Shown here: positions 43,759 to 53,021 of the stretch, one piece after another
Numbering within the stretch: the first letter of the stretch is position 1
How the letters are laid out: each line of letters begins with the position of its first letter
Assembly (NCBI GenBank): GCA_035496255.1
Contig: DATJEU010000062.1
Span: forward strand, 1 to 64,000
Origin: Gp6-AA40 sp035496255
GTDB lineage: Bacteria > Acidobacteriota > Vicinamibacteria > Vicinamibacterales > UBA2999
Length of the DNA stretch: 64,000 bases
Direction: 5' to 3'
The notes under the pieces: generated by a model
Seen by the model: the letters and a program-made list of their open reading frames with translations, nothing else
Database searches by the model: none
Told to the model about the DNA's origin: nothing
Made by a program: the position numbers and the translations under genes

Positions 43759-46389
43759 GTGCCCCTGATCCCCGACGAGCCTGGCCTGGACGTCACCGGT
43801 GCGCCAACAATGGGCGTCGCCAGGCCGCCGGGACCTTCGACCGCGCCACTCGAGAATCGGTTTGCGTCCGGCTCGATCGTCGCGGGCCGCTATCGCCTCG
43901 TGTCACTGCTCGGCCGCGGCGGGATGGGCGAGGTGTATCGTGCCGATGACCTCACGCTCGGCCAGCCGATCGCGCTGAAGTTCCTGTCGGGGGACGTCGC
44001 CGGCAGCGATGCCCGGCTGGCGCAATTTCATAACGAGCTGCGCGTGGCCCGGCAGGTCTCGCACAAGAACGTGTGCCGCCTGTACGACCTCGGCGAGGCG
44101 GATGGCCGCCGCTTCCTGACGATGGAGTACGTGGACGGGGAGGATCTGTCCGCGTCGCTGCGGCGGTTCGGGCGGATGCCGCCGGACAAGGCCATTCAGA
44201 TCGCGCGGCAGTTGTGCGCGGGCATCGCCGCGGCGCACGAGAAAGGTGTACTGCATCGCGATCTGAAGCCGGCGAACGTCATGCTGGACGGCAACGGCGA
44301 CGTCCGCATCACGGACTTCGGCATCGCCACCGCGGCGGCCGACGCCGGTGGCATCTTGGTGGGTACCCCGCAATACATGGCACCCGAACTCCTCGCCGGC
44401 AAGCCGGCGTCGATCAGCAGCGACATCTACGCGCTGGGATTGATCCTCTTCGAGGTGTTCACCGGGAAGCGCGCCTACGAGGCGAAGACGATCGCGCAGC
44501 TGCGCGAACTGCACGACGGCGAGACGCTCACCACGCCTTCGTCCATCGTTCCCGATCTCGATCCAGCCGTCGAGCGCGCGATCCTGCGGTGTCTCGACAA
44601 GGACCCGAGTCGACGCCCCGCATCCGCGCTCACGGTGGCGGCGGCACTTCCCGGCGCCGATCCGCTCGCGGCCGCGCTCGCCGCCGGCGAAACGCCGTCG
44701 CCGGAGCTGTTGATGGCAGCCGGTGAGAGCGAGGCGATGCCGGTCCGTCGCGCGCTCCCGCTGACGATCGCCTTTGTCGTCATGCTGCTCGTCGCTGTCG
44801 GCCTCATGGCACGCGGCTCGATCGTCGGCTGGACGGACATGCCGATTCCGCGCGATGCCCTCGCTGATCGCGCCACCCAGATCCTGCGGCAGCTGGGACA
44901 GACCGGGCCCGTCGCCGATACTGCTGCCGGATTCAGCATCAACGCCGATTCGCTCCGGTGGGCCGAGCGTGCGGACGGCAACGACTGGTGGAGTGCGTTG
45001 CGTGCGAGCCGAATCGCCCCGATCACCTTCTGGTACCGGACCAGCCCGACGGAGCTGCTACCGCTCGACGTCTCGCGCGGTACGGTCGAGAGTACAGATC
45101 CGCCGATGACGACGGCAGGGATGTCCGAGGTCACGCTCGATGCCGAGGGGCGGCTGCTTCAACTGCAGGTGGTACCGACGGACACGACGCCGGTAGCCAG
45201 TGGTGCGCTGGCGGCGCCGCCGTGGGACAAGTTGTTCGCGGCGGCCGATCTTGATCTCCGCACTTTCACGGCGGTACCGCCTCGATGGACGCCGTTCGCG
45301 TTCGCGGATGCGACGGCTGCATGGGAAGGGCCGATGCCCGGCCGGACGAATCAGCGCATTCGCGTCGAGGCGGCGGCGCTCGCAGGACGGCCGGTCTCGT
45401 TCCGGATTGTCTGGCCGTGGGTGACGCCGAATCAACCGGCGCAGCCACCGCGATCAAGCCTTCAGCAGGTGCTCGATGCGCTGGATATCGGCCTGTGGAT
45501 CACGCTGCTGGCTGGTGCCGTCGTCCTGGCGCGTCGCAATCTGCGGGTGAACCGCGCCGATCGTCGAGGCGCCGCGCGATTCGGCGTGTCGGTGATGCTG
45601 ATGTCGCTCGCCGCCAGTCTTCTCGGCGGTGCGCATTCAACCGATCCACAGGCCCAGATGTCGCAGTTCCTTGGCGGGCTCACATTCGCGGCGTTCGTCG
45701 GCGGCGAGATGTGGATTCTCTATCTGGCTGTGGAGCCGTACGGGCGCCGCTTCTGGCCTGACGCGCTGCTGGCGTGGACGCGTTTGTGGTCGGGACGGGT
45801 GCGCGATGCCCGCGTCGGTCGCGAACTGCTCATCGGCATGGTGTTCGGGGCGCTGGCGCTGGTGGTCGTCGAGGTTCCCAAGCTGCTGCCGATTACGCTC
45901 GGGTGGCATCGGCCGCAGTTCCTCTTCGGGAACCAGCTGTGGATGCTGTCGAGCACGCTGCTGCTGGTGAAGCATTGGGTAAGCACGATGAATGGGGGAC
46001 TGCAGAACGCGCTGATGCTGGCGATGGTCTTCCTGGCGCTGCGGCTGCTCCTCCGGCGTCCGCAACTGGCGCTCGTCGCGGGCGTCGCCGTGCTGCTCGC
46101 GTTCATGAACAACGGCGAGTTCTTTTCGGGCACCTGGATCGACAAATACAACGTGCTCGCCATGACCGTGCTGCTGACGCTGGTGCTGCACCGCTATGGC
46201 CTGGTCGCCGCGGCCATGACGCTCTTCGTCGACAATCTGGTGAACGGGATCCCGCTGACGACACACCTCTCGGTCTGGTGGTCGACGTCGACCGTGCTGA
46301 CGGTGACGCTGCTCGTCGCACTCGTGGCGTTCTCGTACTACTCGGCGAGGACGGGGGAGCCGCTTTTCGGCGACGTGATCGTCGACTGA
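43759..46389 (+). CDS. Membrane Ser/Thr kinase with multi-pass C-terminus
   Basis: This 876-residue protein starts at GTG. The PknB-type kinase domain spans about 44-310, with GRGGMG (52-57), catalytic Lys74, HRDLKPANV (D168) and DFG (D186). TM1 lies near 333-355. An extracytoplasmic region follows (about 360-580). The C-terminus has about eight membrane segments (about 585-870), where acidobacterial kinases more often carry WD40, TPR or PASTA repeats. TATCCT ends 9 nt before the GTG. The ligand and targets are unknown. Confidence 0.88.
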   Translation: MPLIPDEPGLDVTGAPTMGVARPPGPSTAPLENRFASGSIVAGRYRLVSLLGRGGMGEVYRADDLTLGQPIALKFLSGDVAGSDARLAQFHNELRVARQVSHKNVCRLYDLGEADGRRFLTMEYVDGEDLSASLRRFGRMPPDKAIQIARQLCAGIAAAHEKGVLHRDLKPANVMLDGNGDVRITDFGIATAAADAGGILVGTPQYMAPELLAGKPASISSDIYALGLILFEVFTGKRAYEAKTIAQLRELHDGETLTTPSSIVPDLDPAVERAILRCLDKDPSRRPASALTVAAALPGADPLAAALAAGETPSPELLMAAGESEAMPVRRALPLTIAFVVMLLVAVGLMARGSIVGWTDMPIPRDALADRATQILRQLGQTGPVADTAAGFSINADSLRWAERADGNDWWSALRASRIAPITFWYRTSPTELLPLDVSRGTVESTDPPMTTAGMSEVTLDAEGRLLQLQVVPTDTTPVASGALAAPPWDKLFAAADLDLRTFTAVPPRWTPFAFADATAAWEGPMPGRTNQRIRVEAAALAGRPVSFRIVWPWVTPNQPAQPPRSSLQQVLDALDIGLWITLLAGAVVLARRNLRVNRADRRGAARFGVSVMLMSLAASLLGGAHSTDPQAQMSQFLGGLTFAAFVGGEMWILYLAVEPYGRRFWPDALLAWTRLWSGRVRDARVGRELLIGMVFGALALVVVEVPKLLPITLGWHRPQFLFGNQLWMLSSTLLLVKHWVSTMNGGLQNALMLAMVFLALRLLLRRPQLALVAGVAVLLAFMNNGEFFSGTWIDKYNVLAMTVLLTLVLHRYGLVAAAMTLFVDNLVNGIPLTTHLSVWWSTSTVLTVTLLVALVAFSYYSARTGEPLFGDVIVD

Positions 46390-46640
46390 CCGCGTCGACG
46401 TTCGTGACGGCCACACTTCCTCGTGTCGCCGCTACTTCTGCGCGGCGAACACGGCGGGCACTCTCCCTGCGAGTGCGCAGATGACGCGCTGCGATGTTGA
46501 ATCGCATCTTCGGGGTGACGGGCGTCCTGCGCGGTCGATCGCTGCCGCTTATTGAGGCGCGGGTGCCGACTCGCGGGCCGACGGTACGTCCGGTGCTGGT
46601 GCGAAGAGCGGTCCATTGACCGAGCGCTGCGGGCTTCGGG

Positions 46641-47324
46641 CTACCGGGCTTCGCGCTCGGCCATGGACGGCATCGCGATCAGCAGCCGGTTCTTCGGCGT
46701 GATCTCGGGCGGGATCGTCTGTGTCCTCACGTGGTAGCCCCGCCCCTGCAACTGCATGGCGCGAGTGACATCGATCGCCGTCGGCCCGTCGAGCCATCCG
46801 GCCAGCGGCCCGGCATCGCCTGCGGATAGATCGTGACAGCACGGCAGCACCGCCACGCGCGCCCGTGCGGTCGCCGCCGCATCGAGAATGCGATCGGTCA
46901 ACGTGCCGCAGGCGTGAATCGAGACGACGACATCGGTCGCCGCGAGAGAGACGCGGTCGATGTCCTCGGCCTGATATCTCACGCGTCCCTGCAGCCGCGG
47001 CCACTCGGTGCAGAAGGCCCGATGCAGGGCCACGCTGGACGGTGGCGGGGCGGAATCGACGACGAGTGCTTCTGGCGAGGAGTCGTCGAGCAGCAACATC
47101 AGGTGCGCCAGCAGTCCGTGGCCGCCGGCGGCGTCGATGATGCGGCCGCCACGGCACCATCGCCGGACCCGTCGCGCCACTTCCCACGCTTCGTACAGCT
47201 CCTTGCGCGGCAGGAGTCCGACGCCGCAGATGACGCGGCCGATGTGCTCGAAGAGCGTGGGGCCGGCAAACCGCGGCAGGTCGTACGCGGTCAGGCGGCC
47301 GCTCGCGCCGGGAGAGAAGGTCAC
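46641..47324 (-). CDS. SAM-dependent methyltransferase (Methyltransf_32-like)
   Basis: This 227-residue protein has a Rossmann SAM motif (GGRIIDAAGGHGLLAHLMLL, about 58-77). VVSIHACGTLTDRILDAA and VAVLPCCHDL are motifs of the Methyltransf_32 group (GSTCD-like and related RNA or protein methylases). No cofactor other than SAM is indicated. It is divergent from an aldo/keto reductase with a 38-bp gap. The 251 bp after the kinase gene (46390-46640) hold nothing recognisable. Confidence 0.75.
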   Translation of the reverse strand: MTFSPGASGRLTAYDLPRFAGPTLFEHIGRVICGVGLLPRKELYEAWEVARRVRRWCRGGRIIDAAGGHGLLAHLMLLLDDSSPEALVVDSAPPPSSVALHRAFCTEWPRLQGRVRYQAEDIDRVSLAATDVVVSIHACGTLTDRILDAAATARARVAVLPCCHDLSAGDAGPLAGWLDGPTAIDVTRAMQLQGRGYHVRTQTIPPEITPKNRLLIAMPSMAEREAR

Positions 47325-47362
47325 GATCTATCCTAGGCTCTCTTTCAGGAACAGGAGGACGA

Positions 47363-48319
47363 GTGATCACGCGGCGCCTGGGCAAGACGGACTTCGAAAT
47401 CACGACGATCGGCCTTGGCACCTGGGCGATCGGCGGGCGGCAGTGGGGCCCGCAGGACGACCAGGCGAGCATCGCTGCGATTCACGCGGCGATCGATCAC
47501 GGGATCAACTGGGTGGATACGGCGCCGATGTACGGCGGGGGACACTCCGAGGAGGTGGTCGGCCGCGCGTTGAAAGCGCTCCCCGTGTCCCGCCGGCCGC
47601 TCGTGTTCACGAAGTTCGGTCTCGGCGTCAACGTCGACGCGCCGGTGAAGTCCGCGAGCGCGCGTGAGGTGGTCGAGGAGTGCGACGCGAGCTTGCGCCG
47701 CCTCGGTGTTGACCACATCGATCTCTTCCAGTTGCACTGGCCCGTGCCGCAGCCGATCGCCGAAACGGCCCGTGCCTGCGCAACGCTGCTGGCCGCGGGC
47801 AAGATTCGCGCGATCGGCGTGTCGAACTACTCGGTCGCGCAGCTCGAGGAATGGATGGCGACGGGCGTGCCGCTGCATTCGGACCAGCCGCCGTACAGCA
47901 TTCTGCGGCCGGCCGCCGGCGTGGACGTCCTCCCGTGGTGCGCCGCCCACGATGTCGGCGCGATCTCGTACTCGCCCCTCTTCCGCGGCCTGTTGTTCGG
48001 CACCTGGTCACGCAACAAGACCTTCGGTCCGGACGACGCGCGCGGCGCCCACAAGGATTATTCGGGTCCGCGATTTCAGCGGCACCTCGACGCGGTGGAC
48101 GAGCTTCAGGCGATCGCGCGGACTGGCGGCCTGAGCTGCGCCCAGCTCTGCGTCGGCGTGCTGCTGGCGACGCCGGGTCTCACCGGCGTGATCTGCGGAG
48201 CGCGCGATGCCCGTCAGGGGGCGCTGGTGGCGAATCTCGGTGTGACGGTCACCGCCGATCAATCGCGCCAGGTATGGGCCGTCGCCGACCGGCTGCGCGC
48301 GGACCTGGAGACGCTGTAG
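47363..48319 (+). CDS. Aldo/keto reductase
   Basis: This 318-residue AKR starts at GTG with AGGAGG upstream. It has the TIM-barrel signature INWVDTAPMYGGGHSEEVVG, the catalytic Lys in VFTKFGLG, and DHIDLFQLHWP. It would reduce aldehydes or ketones with NADPH. The best-fitting group is the general stress/IolS-like AKRs. A second AKR lies at 50217, with limited similarity to this one. Confidence 0.88.
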   Translation: MITRRLGKTDFEITTIGLGTWAIGGRQWGPQDDQASIAAIHAAIDHGINWVDTAPMYGGGHSEEVVGRALKALPVSRRPLVFTKFGLGVNVDAPVKSASAREVVEECDASLRRLGVDHIDLFQLHWPVPQPIAETARACATLLAAGKIRAIGVSNYSVAQLEEWMATGVPLHSDQPPYSILRPAAGVDVLPWCAAHDVGAISYSPLFRGLLFGTWSRNKTFGPDDARGAHKDYSGPRFQRHLDAVDELQAIARTGGLSCAQLCVGVLLATPGLTGVICGARDARQGALVANLGVTVTADQSRQVWAVADRLRADLETL

Positions 48320-48426
48320 GGCGGTCGACGAGTTCTGGCCATTGCTTACGCGCTGGGGGTCGCGGACTGCGGGGAACGATTGTCCCGGACTTACTCGTCA
48401 GAATCGCGTCAGCGGATCGTCTGCAT

Positions 48427-48620
48427 TCAATCCGGCGTTGGCCGCTCCAATCGATCGATTACCAGCACATCGACAGGCCCCTTGGCCGGTTCGAGCTTGA
48501 GCCCAAGTTGCTGCAAGGCGGTGAACAGCGCCGGCGCGTCACTGTCGGCGGTGGCGGGTCGATTGTCGAGAACGTCAGTTCGGGATCAGACTGGCAGCGA
48601 GTAGCCCCGGCGACCACGGG
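48427..48620 (-). pseudogene. TIGR03435 remnant
   Basis: Reading the minus strand, the C-terminal end LFTALQQLGLKLEPAKGPVD followed by VLVIDRLERPTPD is clear and ends in TGA (48427-48429). Upstream the matching strand SDPELTFST lies in another frame, so at least one frameshift separates them. The rest of the gene is missing. It is a decayed family member in a 440-bp gap between an AKR gene and tRNA-Ser. Confidence 0.75.
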
Positions 48621-48757
48621 TGGCTGGTCGCGGGTTCCTGCCTGTGCACACCGGGCTGCAGAATCTGCAGGTCCCGAGCGTCGAGACTGCTGTGCCCACC
48701 CTCGGTGGAACGGGGAGCAATTCAGCAGTAAGTCTGGCGTAGTTTCGGTGAGTTAGA

Positions 48758-48847
48758 TGGCGGAGAGAGTGGGATTCGAACCCACGGTAGAGTTTCCCCT
48801 ACACACGCTTTCCAAGCGTGCTCCTTCAACCACTCGGACATCTCTCC
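48758..48847 (-). tRNA. tRNA-Ser (GGA)
   Basis: A 90-nt class II tRNA with an encoded CCA is present. The acceptor stem is GGAGAGA paired with the 3-prime TCTCTCC-G-CCA. The anticodon loop CTTGGAAAG gives anticodon GGA. The long variable arm and GGGTTCGAATCCC T-arm are intact. Its 5-prime 26 nt and upstream flank are duplicated at 49837-49889. Confidence 0.97.
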
Positions 48848-48874
48848 GCTTTAGAATCAATGACTTGCGAGCGG
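48822..48874 (-). repeat. Left copy of partial tRNA-Ser duplication
   Basis: These 53 bp cover the 5-prime 26 nt of tRNA-Ser plus its upstream flank. They match 49837-49889 at 47 of 53 positions, with the tRNA part identical. Confidence 0.85.
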
Positions 48875-49016
48875 TCGGATGAAGATTATGGCACACGCCG
48901 ATCCGATTCGCCTCACGTCTCGGTCTCCAATCCTCCGCAATGACATGAAAGGGAACCGGTCGCGCTCGGCACCGCGACAGTGTCAGACGGTCGCCCCTCG
49001 CTGACGATTCGCCGCT

Positions 49017-49045
49017 TTGACAATGTGGCTACACGGAGCTACATT
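49017..49045 (+). promoter_or_regulatory. Sigma70 promoter of phd/vapC module
   Basis: TTGACA (49017-49022) and TACATT (49040-49045) are separated by exactly 17 bp. The -10 ends 7 nt before the antitoxin ATG, so transcription should start at the codon. GCTACA direct repeats within could bind the antitoxin. Confidence 0.75.
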
Positions 49046-49052
49046 TGGATCC

Positions 49053-49349
49053 ATGAAGACTGTTGGCGTCCGTGAGCTCAAGAACCGACTGAGCGAGTAC
49101 ATTCGGCAGGTCAAATCCGGTGAAGGCGTGCTGGTCACCGACCGCGGTCAGGTGGTAGCGGAACTCACGCCGCCTGGGCATGGCGCGACGGACGCGGCGG
49201 TTCCCCCTGCGCTGCTCGCCCTCGCTCGGCGTAACCTTCTGGCGATCGGCGCTCCGCCCCAGAAGGGCCTGTACCCCGCGCTGACCCGCGCACGTCGTCG
49301 AAAGCGGACGGCCGCGGACCTGCTGCGGGACGAGCGCGGCGACCGATGA
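49053..49349 (+). CDS. Phd/YefM-type antitoxin
   Basis: This 98-residue protein starts MKTVGVRELKNRLSEYIRQV, the Phd/VapB-type DNA-binding arm, then GVLVTDRGQVVAELTPPG. The C-terminal half is Arg/Ala/Leu-rich and should wrap the toxin. It overlaps the PIN-domain toxin by 4 bp. A textbook promoter predicts a leaderless message. The module sits between the tRNA-Ser gene and its partial duplicate. Confidence 0.88.
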   Translation: MKTVGVRELKNRLSEYIRQVKSGEGVLVTDRGQVVAELTPPGHGATDAAVPPALLALARRNLLAIGAPPQKGLYPALTRARRRKRTAADLLRDERGDR

Positions 49350-49786
49350 GCCTGTACGCAGAGTCCAGCGCCGTGCTCGCGTGGTTGCTCGACGAGCCGG
49401 CCGGCCGCGTTGTGCGCCAGACATTGTCGGAGACCGAGATCGTGCTCGCGTCGGATCTCACGCTCATCGAATGCGACCGCGTTCTCCATCGGGCGGCAGC
49501 GCTTGGCGAACTCACAGAGGCAGAGGTCGCGGACCGCCGCGCCCACCTGGCCACCGCCGCCGCGCATTGGCACGTGCTCCGCCTCGGGCCTGAGGTCGTC
49601 GACCGTGCGCGGCGACCGTTTCCGGGCGATCCGATCCGGACCCTCGACGCCATTCACCTGGCATCGGTCCTCGTCGCGCGTTCGGCGATCGCCGGACTCG
49701 AACTTCTGAGCCTCGACGATCGCATCCGCGCCGTGGGCAAGAAACTTGGCCTCACACTGTTGCCCGAGGACTCGCGACAGGCGTAA
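49346..49786 (+). CDS. VapC-type PIN-domain ribonuclease toxin
   Basis: This 146-residue PIN protein has acidic residues in SLYAESSAVLAWLL, TLIECDRVL, RTLDAIHLASVLVARSAI and LSLDDRIRAVGKKLGL. The first position is Glu rather than the usual Asp. VapC toxins cleave tRNA or rRNA sites to stop translation. It is coupled to the Phd-like antitoxin by an ATGA overlap. Confidence 0.9.
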   Translation: MSLYAESSAVLAWLLDEPAGRVVRQTLSETEIVLASDLTLIECDRVLHRAAALGELTEAEVADRRAHLATAAAHWHVLRLGPEVVDRARRPFPGDPIRTLDAIHLASVLVARSAIAGLELLSLDDRIRAVGKKLGLTLLPEDSRQA

Positions 49787-49836
49787 CCCGCTGAAGAAGA
49801 TGACGACGCCCTGCTCGGCTCAGGCCCTTGCAGCCG

Positions 49837-49889
49837 TCCTTCAACCACTCGGACATCTCTCCACTGTAAAATCAACGCTTTGCGAGCGG
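49837..49889 (-). repeat. Right copy: truncated tRNA-Ser fragment
   Basis: A copy of the tRNA-Ser 5-prime 26 nt and upstream flank lacks the rest of the tRNA. It lies 51 bp after the vapC stop. The remainder of 49890-50216 holds no gene that I can support. Confidence 0.85.
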
Positions 49890-50216
49890 CGAACGAGCAC
49901 AATACCGCGAACTCGTCGCGGCTGCCTGGCGTTTGCCGGTCGCAGTTCGATGCAGCACCTCACAAGCGCGCGGAGGTGGATCGCCGCTCGATTCCACCAG
50001 GCCGATGGTCTGACTGACGGCGTTGCAGCGTTGCCGCCGCATGGTCCGCGCCGGGATGTGCCGAGAGATAGCAATCAGCCCGGCATCCGGAGTCCCCACA
50101 GGATGATTGCGAACGAAACGATGCCGGTCGGCGCCGACGAATACGCGACGACCTCCCGGGAACTCACCGATCCGACGCCGCGAACCCCACCGTCCTTGTG
50201 AATATCGAGAGGGCCT

Positions 50217-51188
50217 ATGAATGAACGAACGCTTGGCGCGAGCGGCCTGACCACGCCGCCGCTGATCCTTGGCGGCAATGTCTTCGGATGGACGGCGGAC
50301 CGGACGACGTCGCACGCCATCCTCGACGCGTTCGTCGGCGGCGGCGGCCGCATGATCGACACGGCCGACAGTTACTCGAGCTGGGTTCCCGGTCACAGCG
50401 GCGGCGAATCGGAAACGATCATCGGCGAGTGGTTGCGCGCACGCGGACGGCGCGATGCCGTCCTGATCGCGACGAAAGTGGGCGCGAAGGTGTTCGGGAG
50501 CAAAGGGCTGGCGCCCGCGCGCATCCTGAAGGCCGCCGACGATTCGCTGAAGCGGCTGCAGACCGACTACATCGATCTGTACTTCGCTCACTACGACGAT
50601 CCGGAGACGCCGCTCGACGCAACGCTCACCGCATTCGACGCGCTCGTGAAGTCAGGGAAGGTGCGGGTGATCGGTGCGTCGAACTACACGGCCGGCCGGC
50701 TGCGCGAGGCGCTCGAGACCAGCGCCGTACGATCGCTCGCGTCGTACTCGGTGCTGCAGCCGGAATACAACCTGGTCGAGCGCGCGAAGTTCGAAGGGCC
50801 GCTGCAGGATCTCTGCGTGACGCGACATATCGCCGCGGTGCCGTACTTCGCGCTCGCGTCCGGGTTCCTCACCGGCAAGTACCACAACACCGGGGATGCG
50901 GCGCAGAAGGCTCGCGGGGGCGCCGTCGGCAAGTACCTCAACGACCATGGCCTTGCCGTGTTACGCGCAGTCGAACGGGTTGCCAACGAAGCGCATGCCA
51001 CCCCGGCGCAGGTCGCACTCGCGTGGCTGGCCGCCCAGCCTGCGGTCGCGGCCCCGATCGCGAGCGCCACGCGCGTGACGCAGGTGGAAGAGCTGCTGGG
51101 CGCGATACGCCTGACGTTGACGCCGGAGCAACTGCGTGCGCTCGAGGAGGCGAGCCGGTCGCAGGCGCCAGCGATCAAGAGACCCTAG
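50217..51188 (+). CDS. Aldo/keto reductase
   Basis: This 323-residue AKR of the YajO/general-stress type has RMIDTADSYSSWVPGHSGGE, the catalytic Lys in VLIATKVGAK, and TDYIDLYFAHYDDPETP. Substrate oxidation or reduction with NADPH is expected. GAGAGG precedes the ATG. The 454 bp that follow (51189-51642) hold no supported gene. Confidence 0.88.
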   Translation: MNERTLGASGLTTPPLILGGNVFGWTADRTTSHAILDAFVGGGGRMIDTADSYSSWVPGHSGGESETIIGEWLRARGRRDAVLIATKVGAKVFGSKGLAPARILKAADDSLKRLQTDYIDLYFAHYDDPETPLDATLTAFDALVKSGKVRVIGASNYTAGRLREALETSAVRSLASYSVLQPEYNLVERAKFEGPLQDLCVTRHIAAVPYFALASGFLTGKYHNTGDAAQKARGGAVGKYLNDHGLAVLRAVERVANEAHATPAQVALAWLAAQPAVAAPIASATRVTQVEELLGAIRLTLTPEQLRALEEASRSQAPAIKRP

Positions 51189-51642
51189 ACGTCGCGCGCG
51201 ACAGCAGGGACGCGGCAAACCGCCAGCTGTGAGGCTGGCCGCCGCCGTCCCCGATCGCGGGCTGGATGATTTCGCCGCGATCGTCGATGCACGGTTCCTT
51301 CACACGGCATCGCGCGATCGATCGCGCATCCTCGCCGCGCTGGCGCGTGACGCGTTGATACCGCTGCGGTCCGACGCCACCGCGTTGGACAGCCCGCTCA
51401 GGGGCCCACAAGATTAGGTGTGACACCTCTGTGAAGTCACGAACGGAGCGGCGCAAAGTCTTCATATCCGATCCCCTATTCACCCTATGTGCGCTCTCCA
51501 TGTCGCGCGGCGCTGCAGCCAGGCGGATGCGCAACCAGTTGCTCCTCAGGCATTTGCCATAGCGTTGGCGGGCGCGAAGAGTCGCGCCGCTGCCGGGTCA
51601 GCCATAGGGCATCTCGATTGCTTGGGCGGGTGCGAGGTTTTG

Positions 51643-52335
51643 ATGAGATACCTGCTCACGTGCACGGGACTCTTACTGGCAATCGTCTGCTTTGCGTCCG
51701 GTGCGGACGCCAGCCCCATCACATACACGCTCTCAGGGACTGCCTCCGGCCAGATCGGCACCACGTCGTTCAGAGACGCGGCCATCACCTTTACCGCGAC
51801 CGGCGACACCGACAATGCAATCCAGTTGACCGACCCCGAACTCGAGGGCCTTGTCGCCTACGCGAATTCGTTCACCACATTCATGGTGAACATCCAGGGC
51901 GTAGGGACGGCGACGCTGACGGAACCGTCCGAGATCTTCGGCTTGCCGCAGGCCATCATCGACGAGGATGAGGAAATTCCCCCGTTGCCCGTCGTGATCT
52001 TCGGAAGGCTCGATAATCCACCGCAACTGGGCAGCTTCACGGGGGTGGGAGGCGTCGGCAGCGACCTGCTCGCCGGCTACGACCTCACGACCAGCATCGG
52101 ACCGATCACGGGCGTCGGCGGCATCGGGTTCAACCCGGACTGCGGCATTGGATTCAACGACCCGTGCGTGCAGACGACGCTGGGCCTGATGACGTTCACG
52201 ACGAATGACTTCTTCGGCGAGGCAACATTCACTGCCAGGGTAGCGCCGGTCCCGGAGCCGGCGACGCTGCTGCTGATGGGCGGCGGCCTGATGGCGCTTC
52301 GTCGCCGTTCGCGATCCCTGAGGCGCGAGAGCTAG
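51643..52335 (+). CDS. PEP-CTERM secreted protein
   Basis: This 230-residue protein has a signal peptide (MRYLLTCTGLLLAIVCFASG, about 1-24) and a PEP-CTERM sorting tail. The tail reads VPEPATLLLMGGGLMALRRR (PEP motif, helix, Arg tail). The tail is cut by exosortase and links the protein to extracellular polysaccharide export. The mature part is low-complexity, Gly/Thr-rich. GAGG precedes the start at 51643. No exosortase is nearby. Confidence 0.88.
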   Translation: MRYLLTCTGLLLAIVCFASGADASPITYTLSGTASGQIGTTSFRDAAITFTATGDTDNAIQLTDPELEGLVAYANSFTTFMVNIQGVGTATLTEPSEIFGLPQAIIDEDEEIPPLPVVIFGRLDNPPQLGSFTGVGGVGSDLLAGYDLTTSIGPITGVGGIGFNPDCGIGFNDPCVQTTLGLMTFTTNDFFGEATFTARVAPVPEPATLLLMGGGLMALRRRSRSLRRES

Positions 52336-52475
52336 AACTGGTCGGACGCGCAGCGGACGCCGATGTGCGGCTCCTGCGCGTCCGGTGGTGTCTCGAGCCG
52401 CCGCGACACCCGCACCCCATTCGCATCCGATACCCACGAGCCGCCGCGGGCGACGGTACGATTCGCCGGGGCCTT
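52332..52475 (-). pseudogene. SUMF1/FGE C-terminal remnant
   Basis: The minus strand reads VARGGSWVSDANGVRVSRRL and then LETPPDAQEPHIGVRCASDQ before a TAG that overlaps the PEP-CTERM stop. It closely matches the C-terminus of the TIR-SUMF1 protein at 56374. The rest of the domain is absent. It is a partial duplicate or decayed paralog 4 kb away. Confidence 0.75.
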
Positions 52476-52522
52476 CGTACTTCGCTCGCAATCCGCGCGC
52501 ACAAGAGTGCACGGCTGCCGCC

Positions 52523-52933
52523 CTAATTCGAGTCGAGCTTGTTCACGTCCCTGATCTCGCGAAGCGCCTTCCGCATGTCCTCCACGACCCGCATCTGTTC
52601 GAGCGAAACGTTCAGGGCATCAGCCGTCGCTCGTACCGCGTCGACCACGGCGTGACGGGCCGCCTCGGTGGTGACGCGGGCCTCCTCGCTCGCCGCGCGG
52701 GCCGCCTCGGCCGCCATGCGCGCCTCCTCGCTGGCCACCCGCGCGGTTTCAGCGGTTTCTCGCAACCGCTCTCGATCCTGGCGCACTGCTTCGAGCGCCT
52801 CGCGATGATGGTCGCGGACCTCACGCGCTTGCTCGGCGAGGCGCCTGAACTCTTCCGCCTCGCTCCTCGCGGTTTCAGCGACTACCGGGTTCTCCGCTGG
52901 CGCACGAGCGACGTCGTCATCTGGTCCGTTCAT
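52523..52933 (-). CDS. Coiled-coil protein
   Basis: This 136-residue protein is almost entirely helical and coiled-coil, with repeated ARxASEEARMAAEAARAAS heptad-like units. GGAG lies 6 nt before the ATG. No membrane segment or catalytic motif is present. It may be a structural or DNA-coating protein. It lies beside a Crp regulator and a histidine kinase on the same strand, but gaps of 88-137 bp separate them. Confidence 0.7.
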   Translation of the reverse strand: MNGPDDDVARAPAENPVVAETARSEAEEFRRLAEQAREVRDHHREALEAVRQDRERLRETAETARVASEEARMAAEAARAASEEARVTTEAARHAVVDAVRATADALNVSLEQMRVVEDMRKALREIRDVNKLDSN

Positions 52934-53021
52934 GGCCGCTCCTGCCGCCAGACTATCCGATGCCGGCCCACGAGAAATGTCCTGAACCGAACGTCACATC
53001 GGTGTCTGTCGCCGCCGCGCC

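Noticed and set aside
46549..47472. 307-residue minus-strand frame
   Set aside because: Overlaps the SAM methyltransferase in another frame and lacks any recognisable motif.
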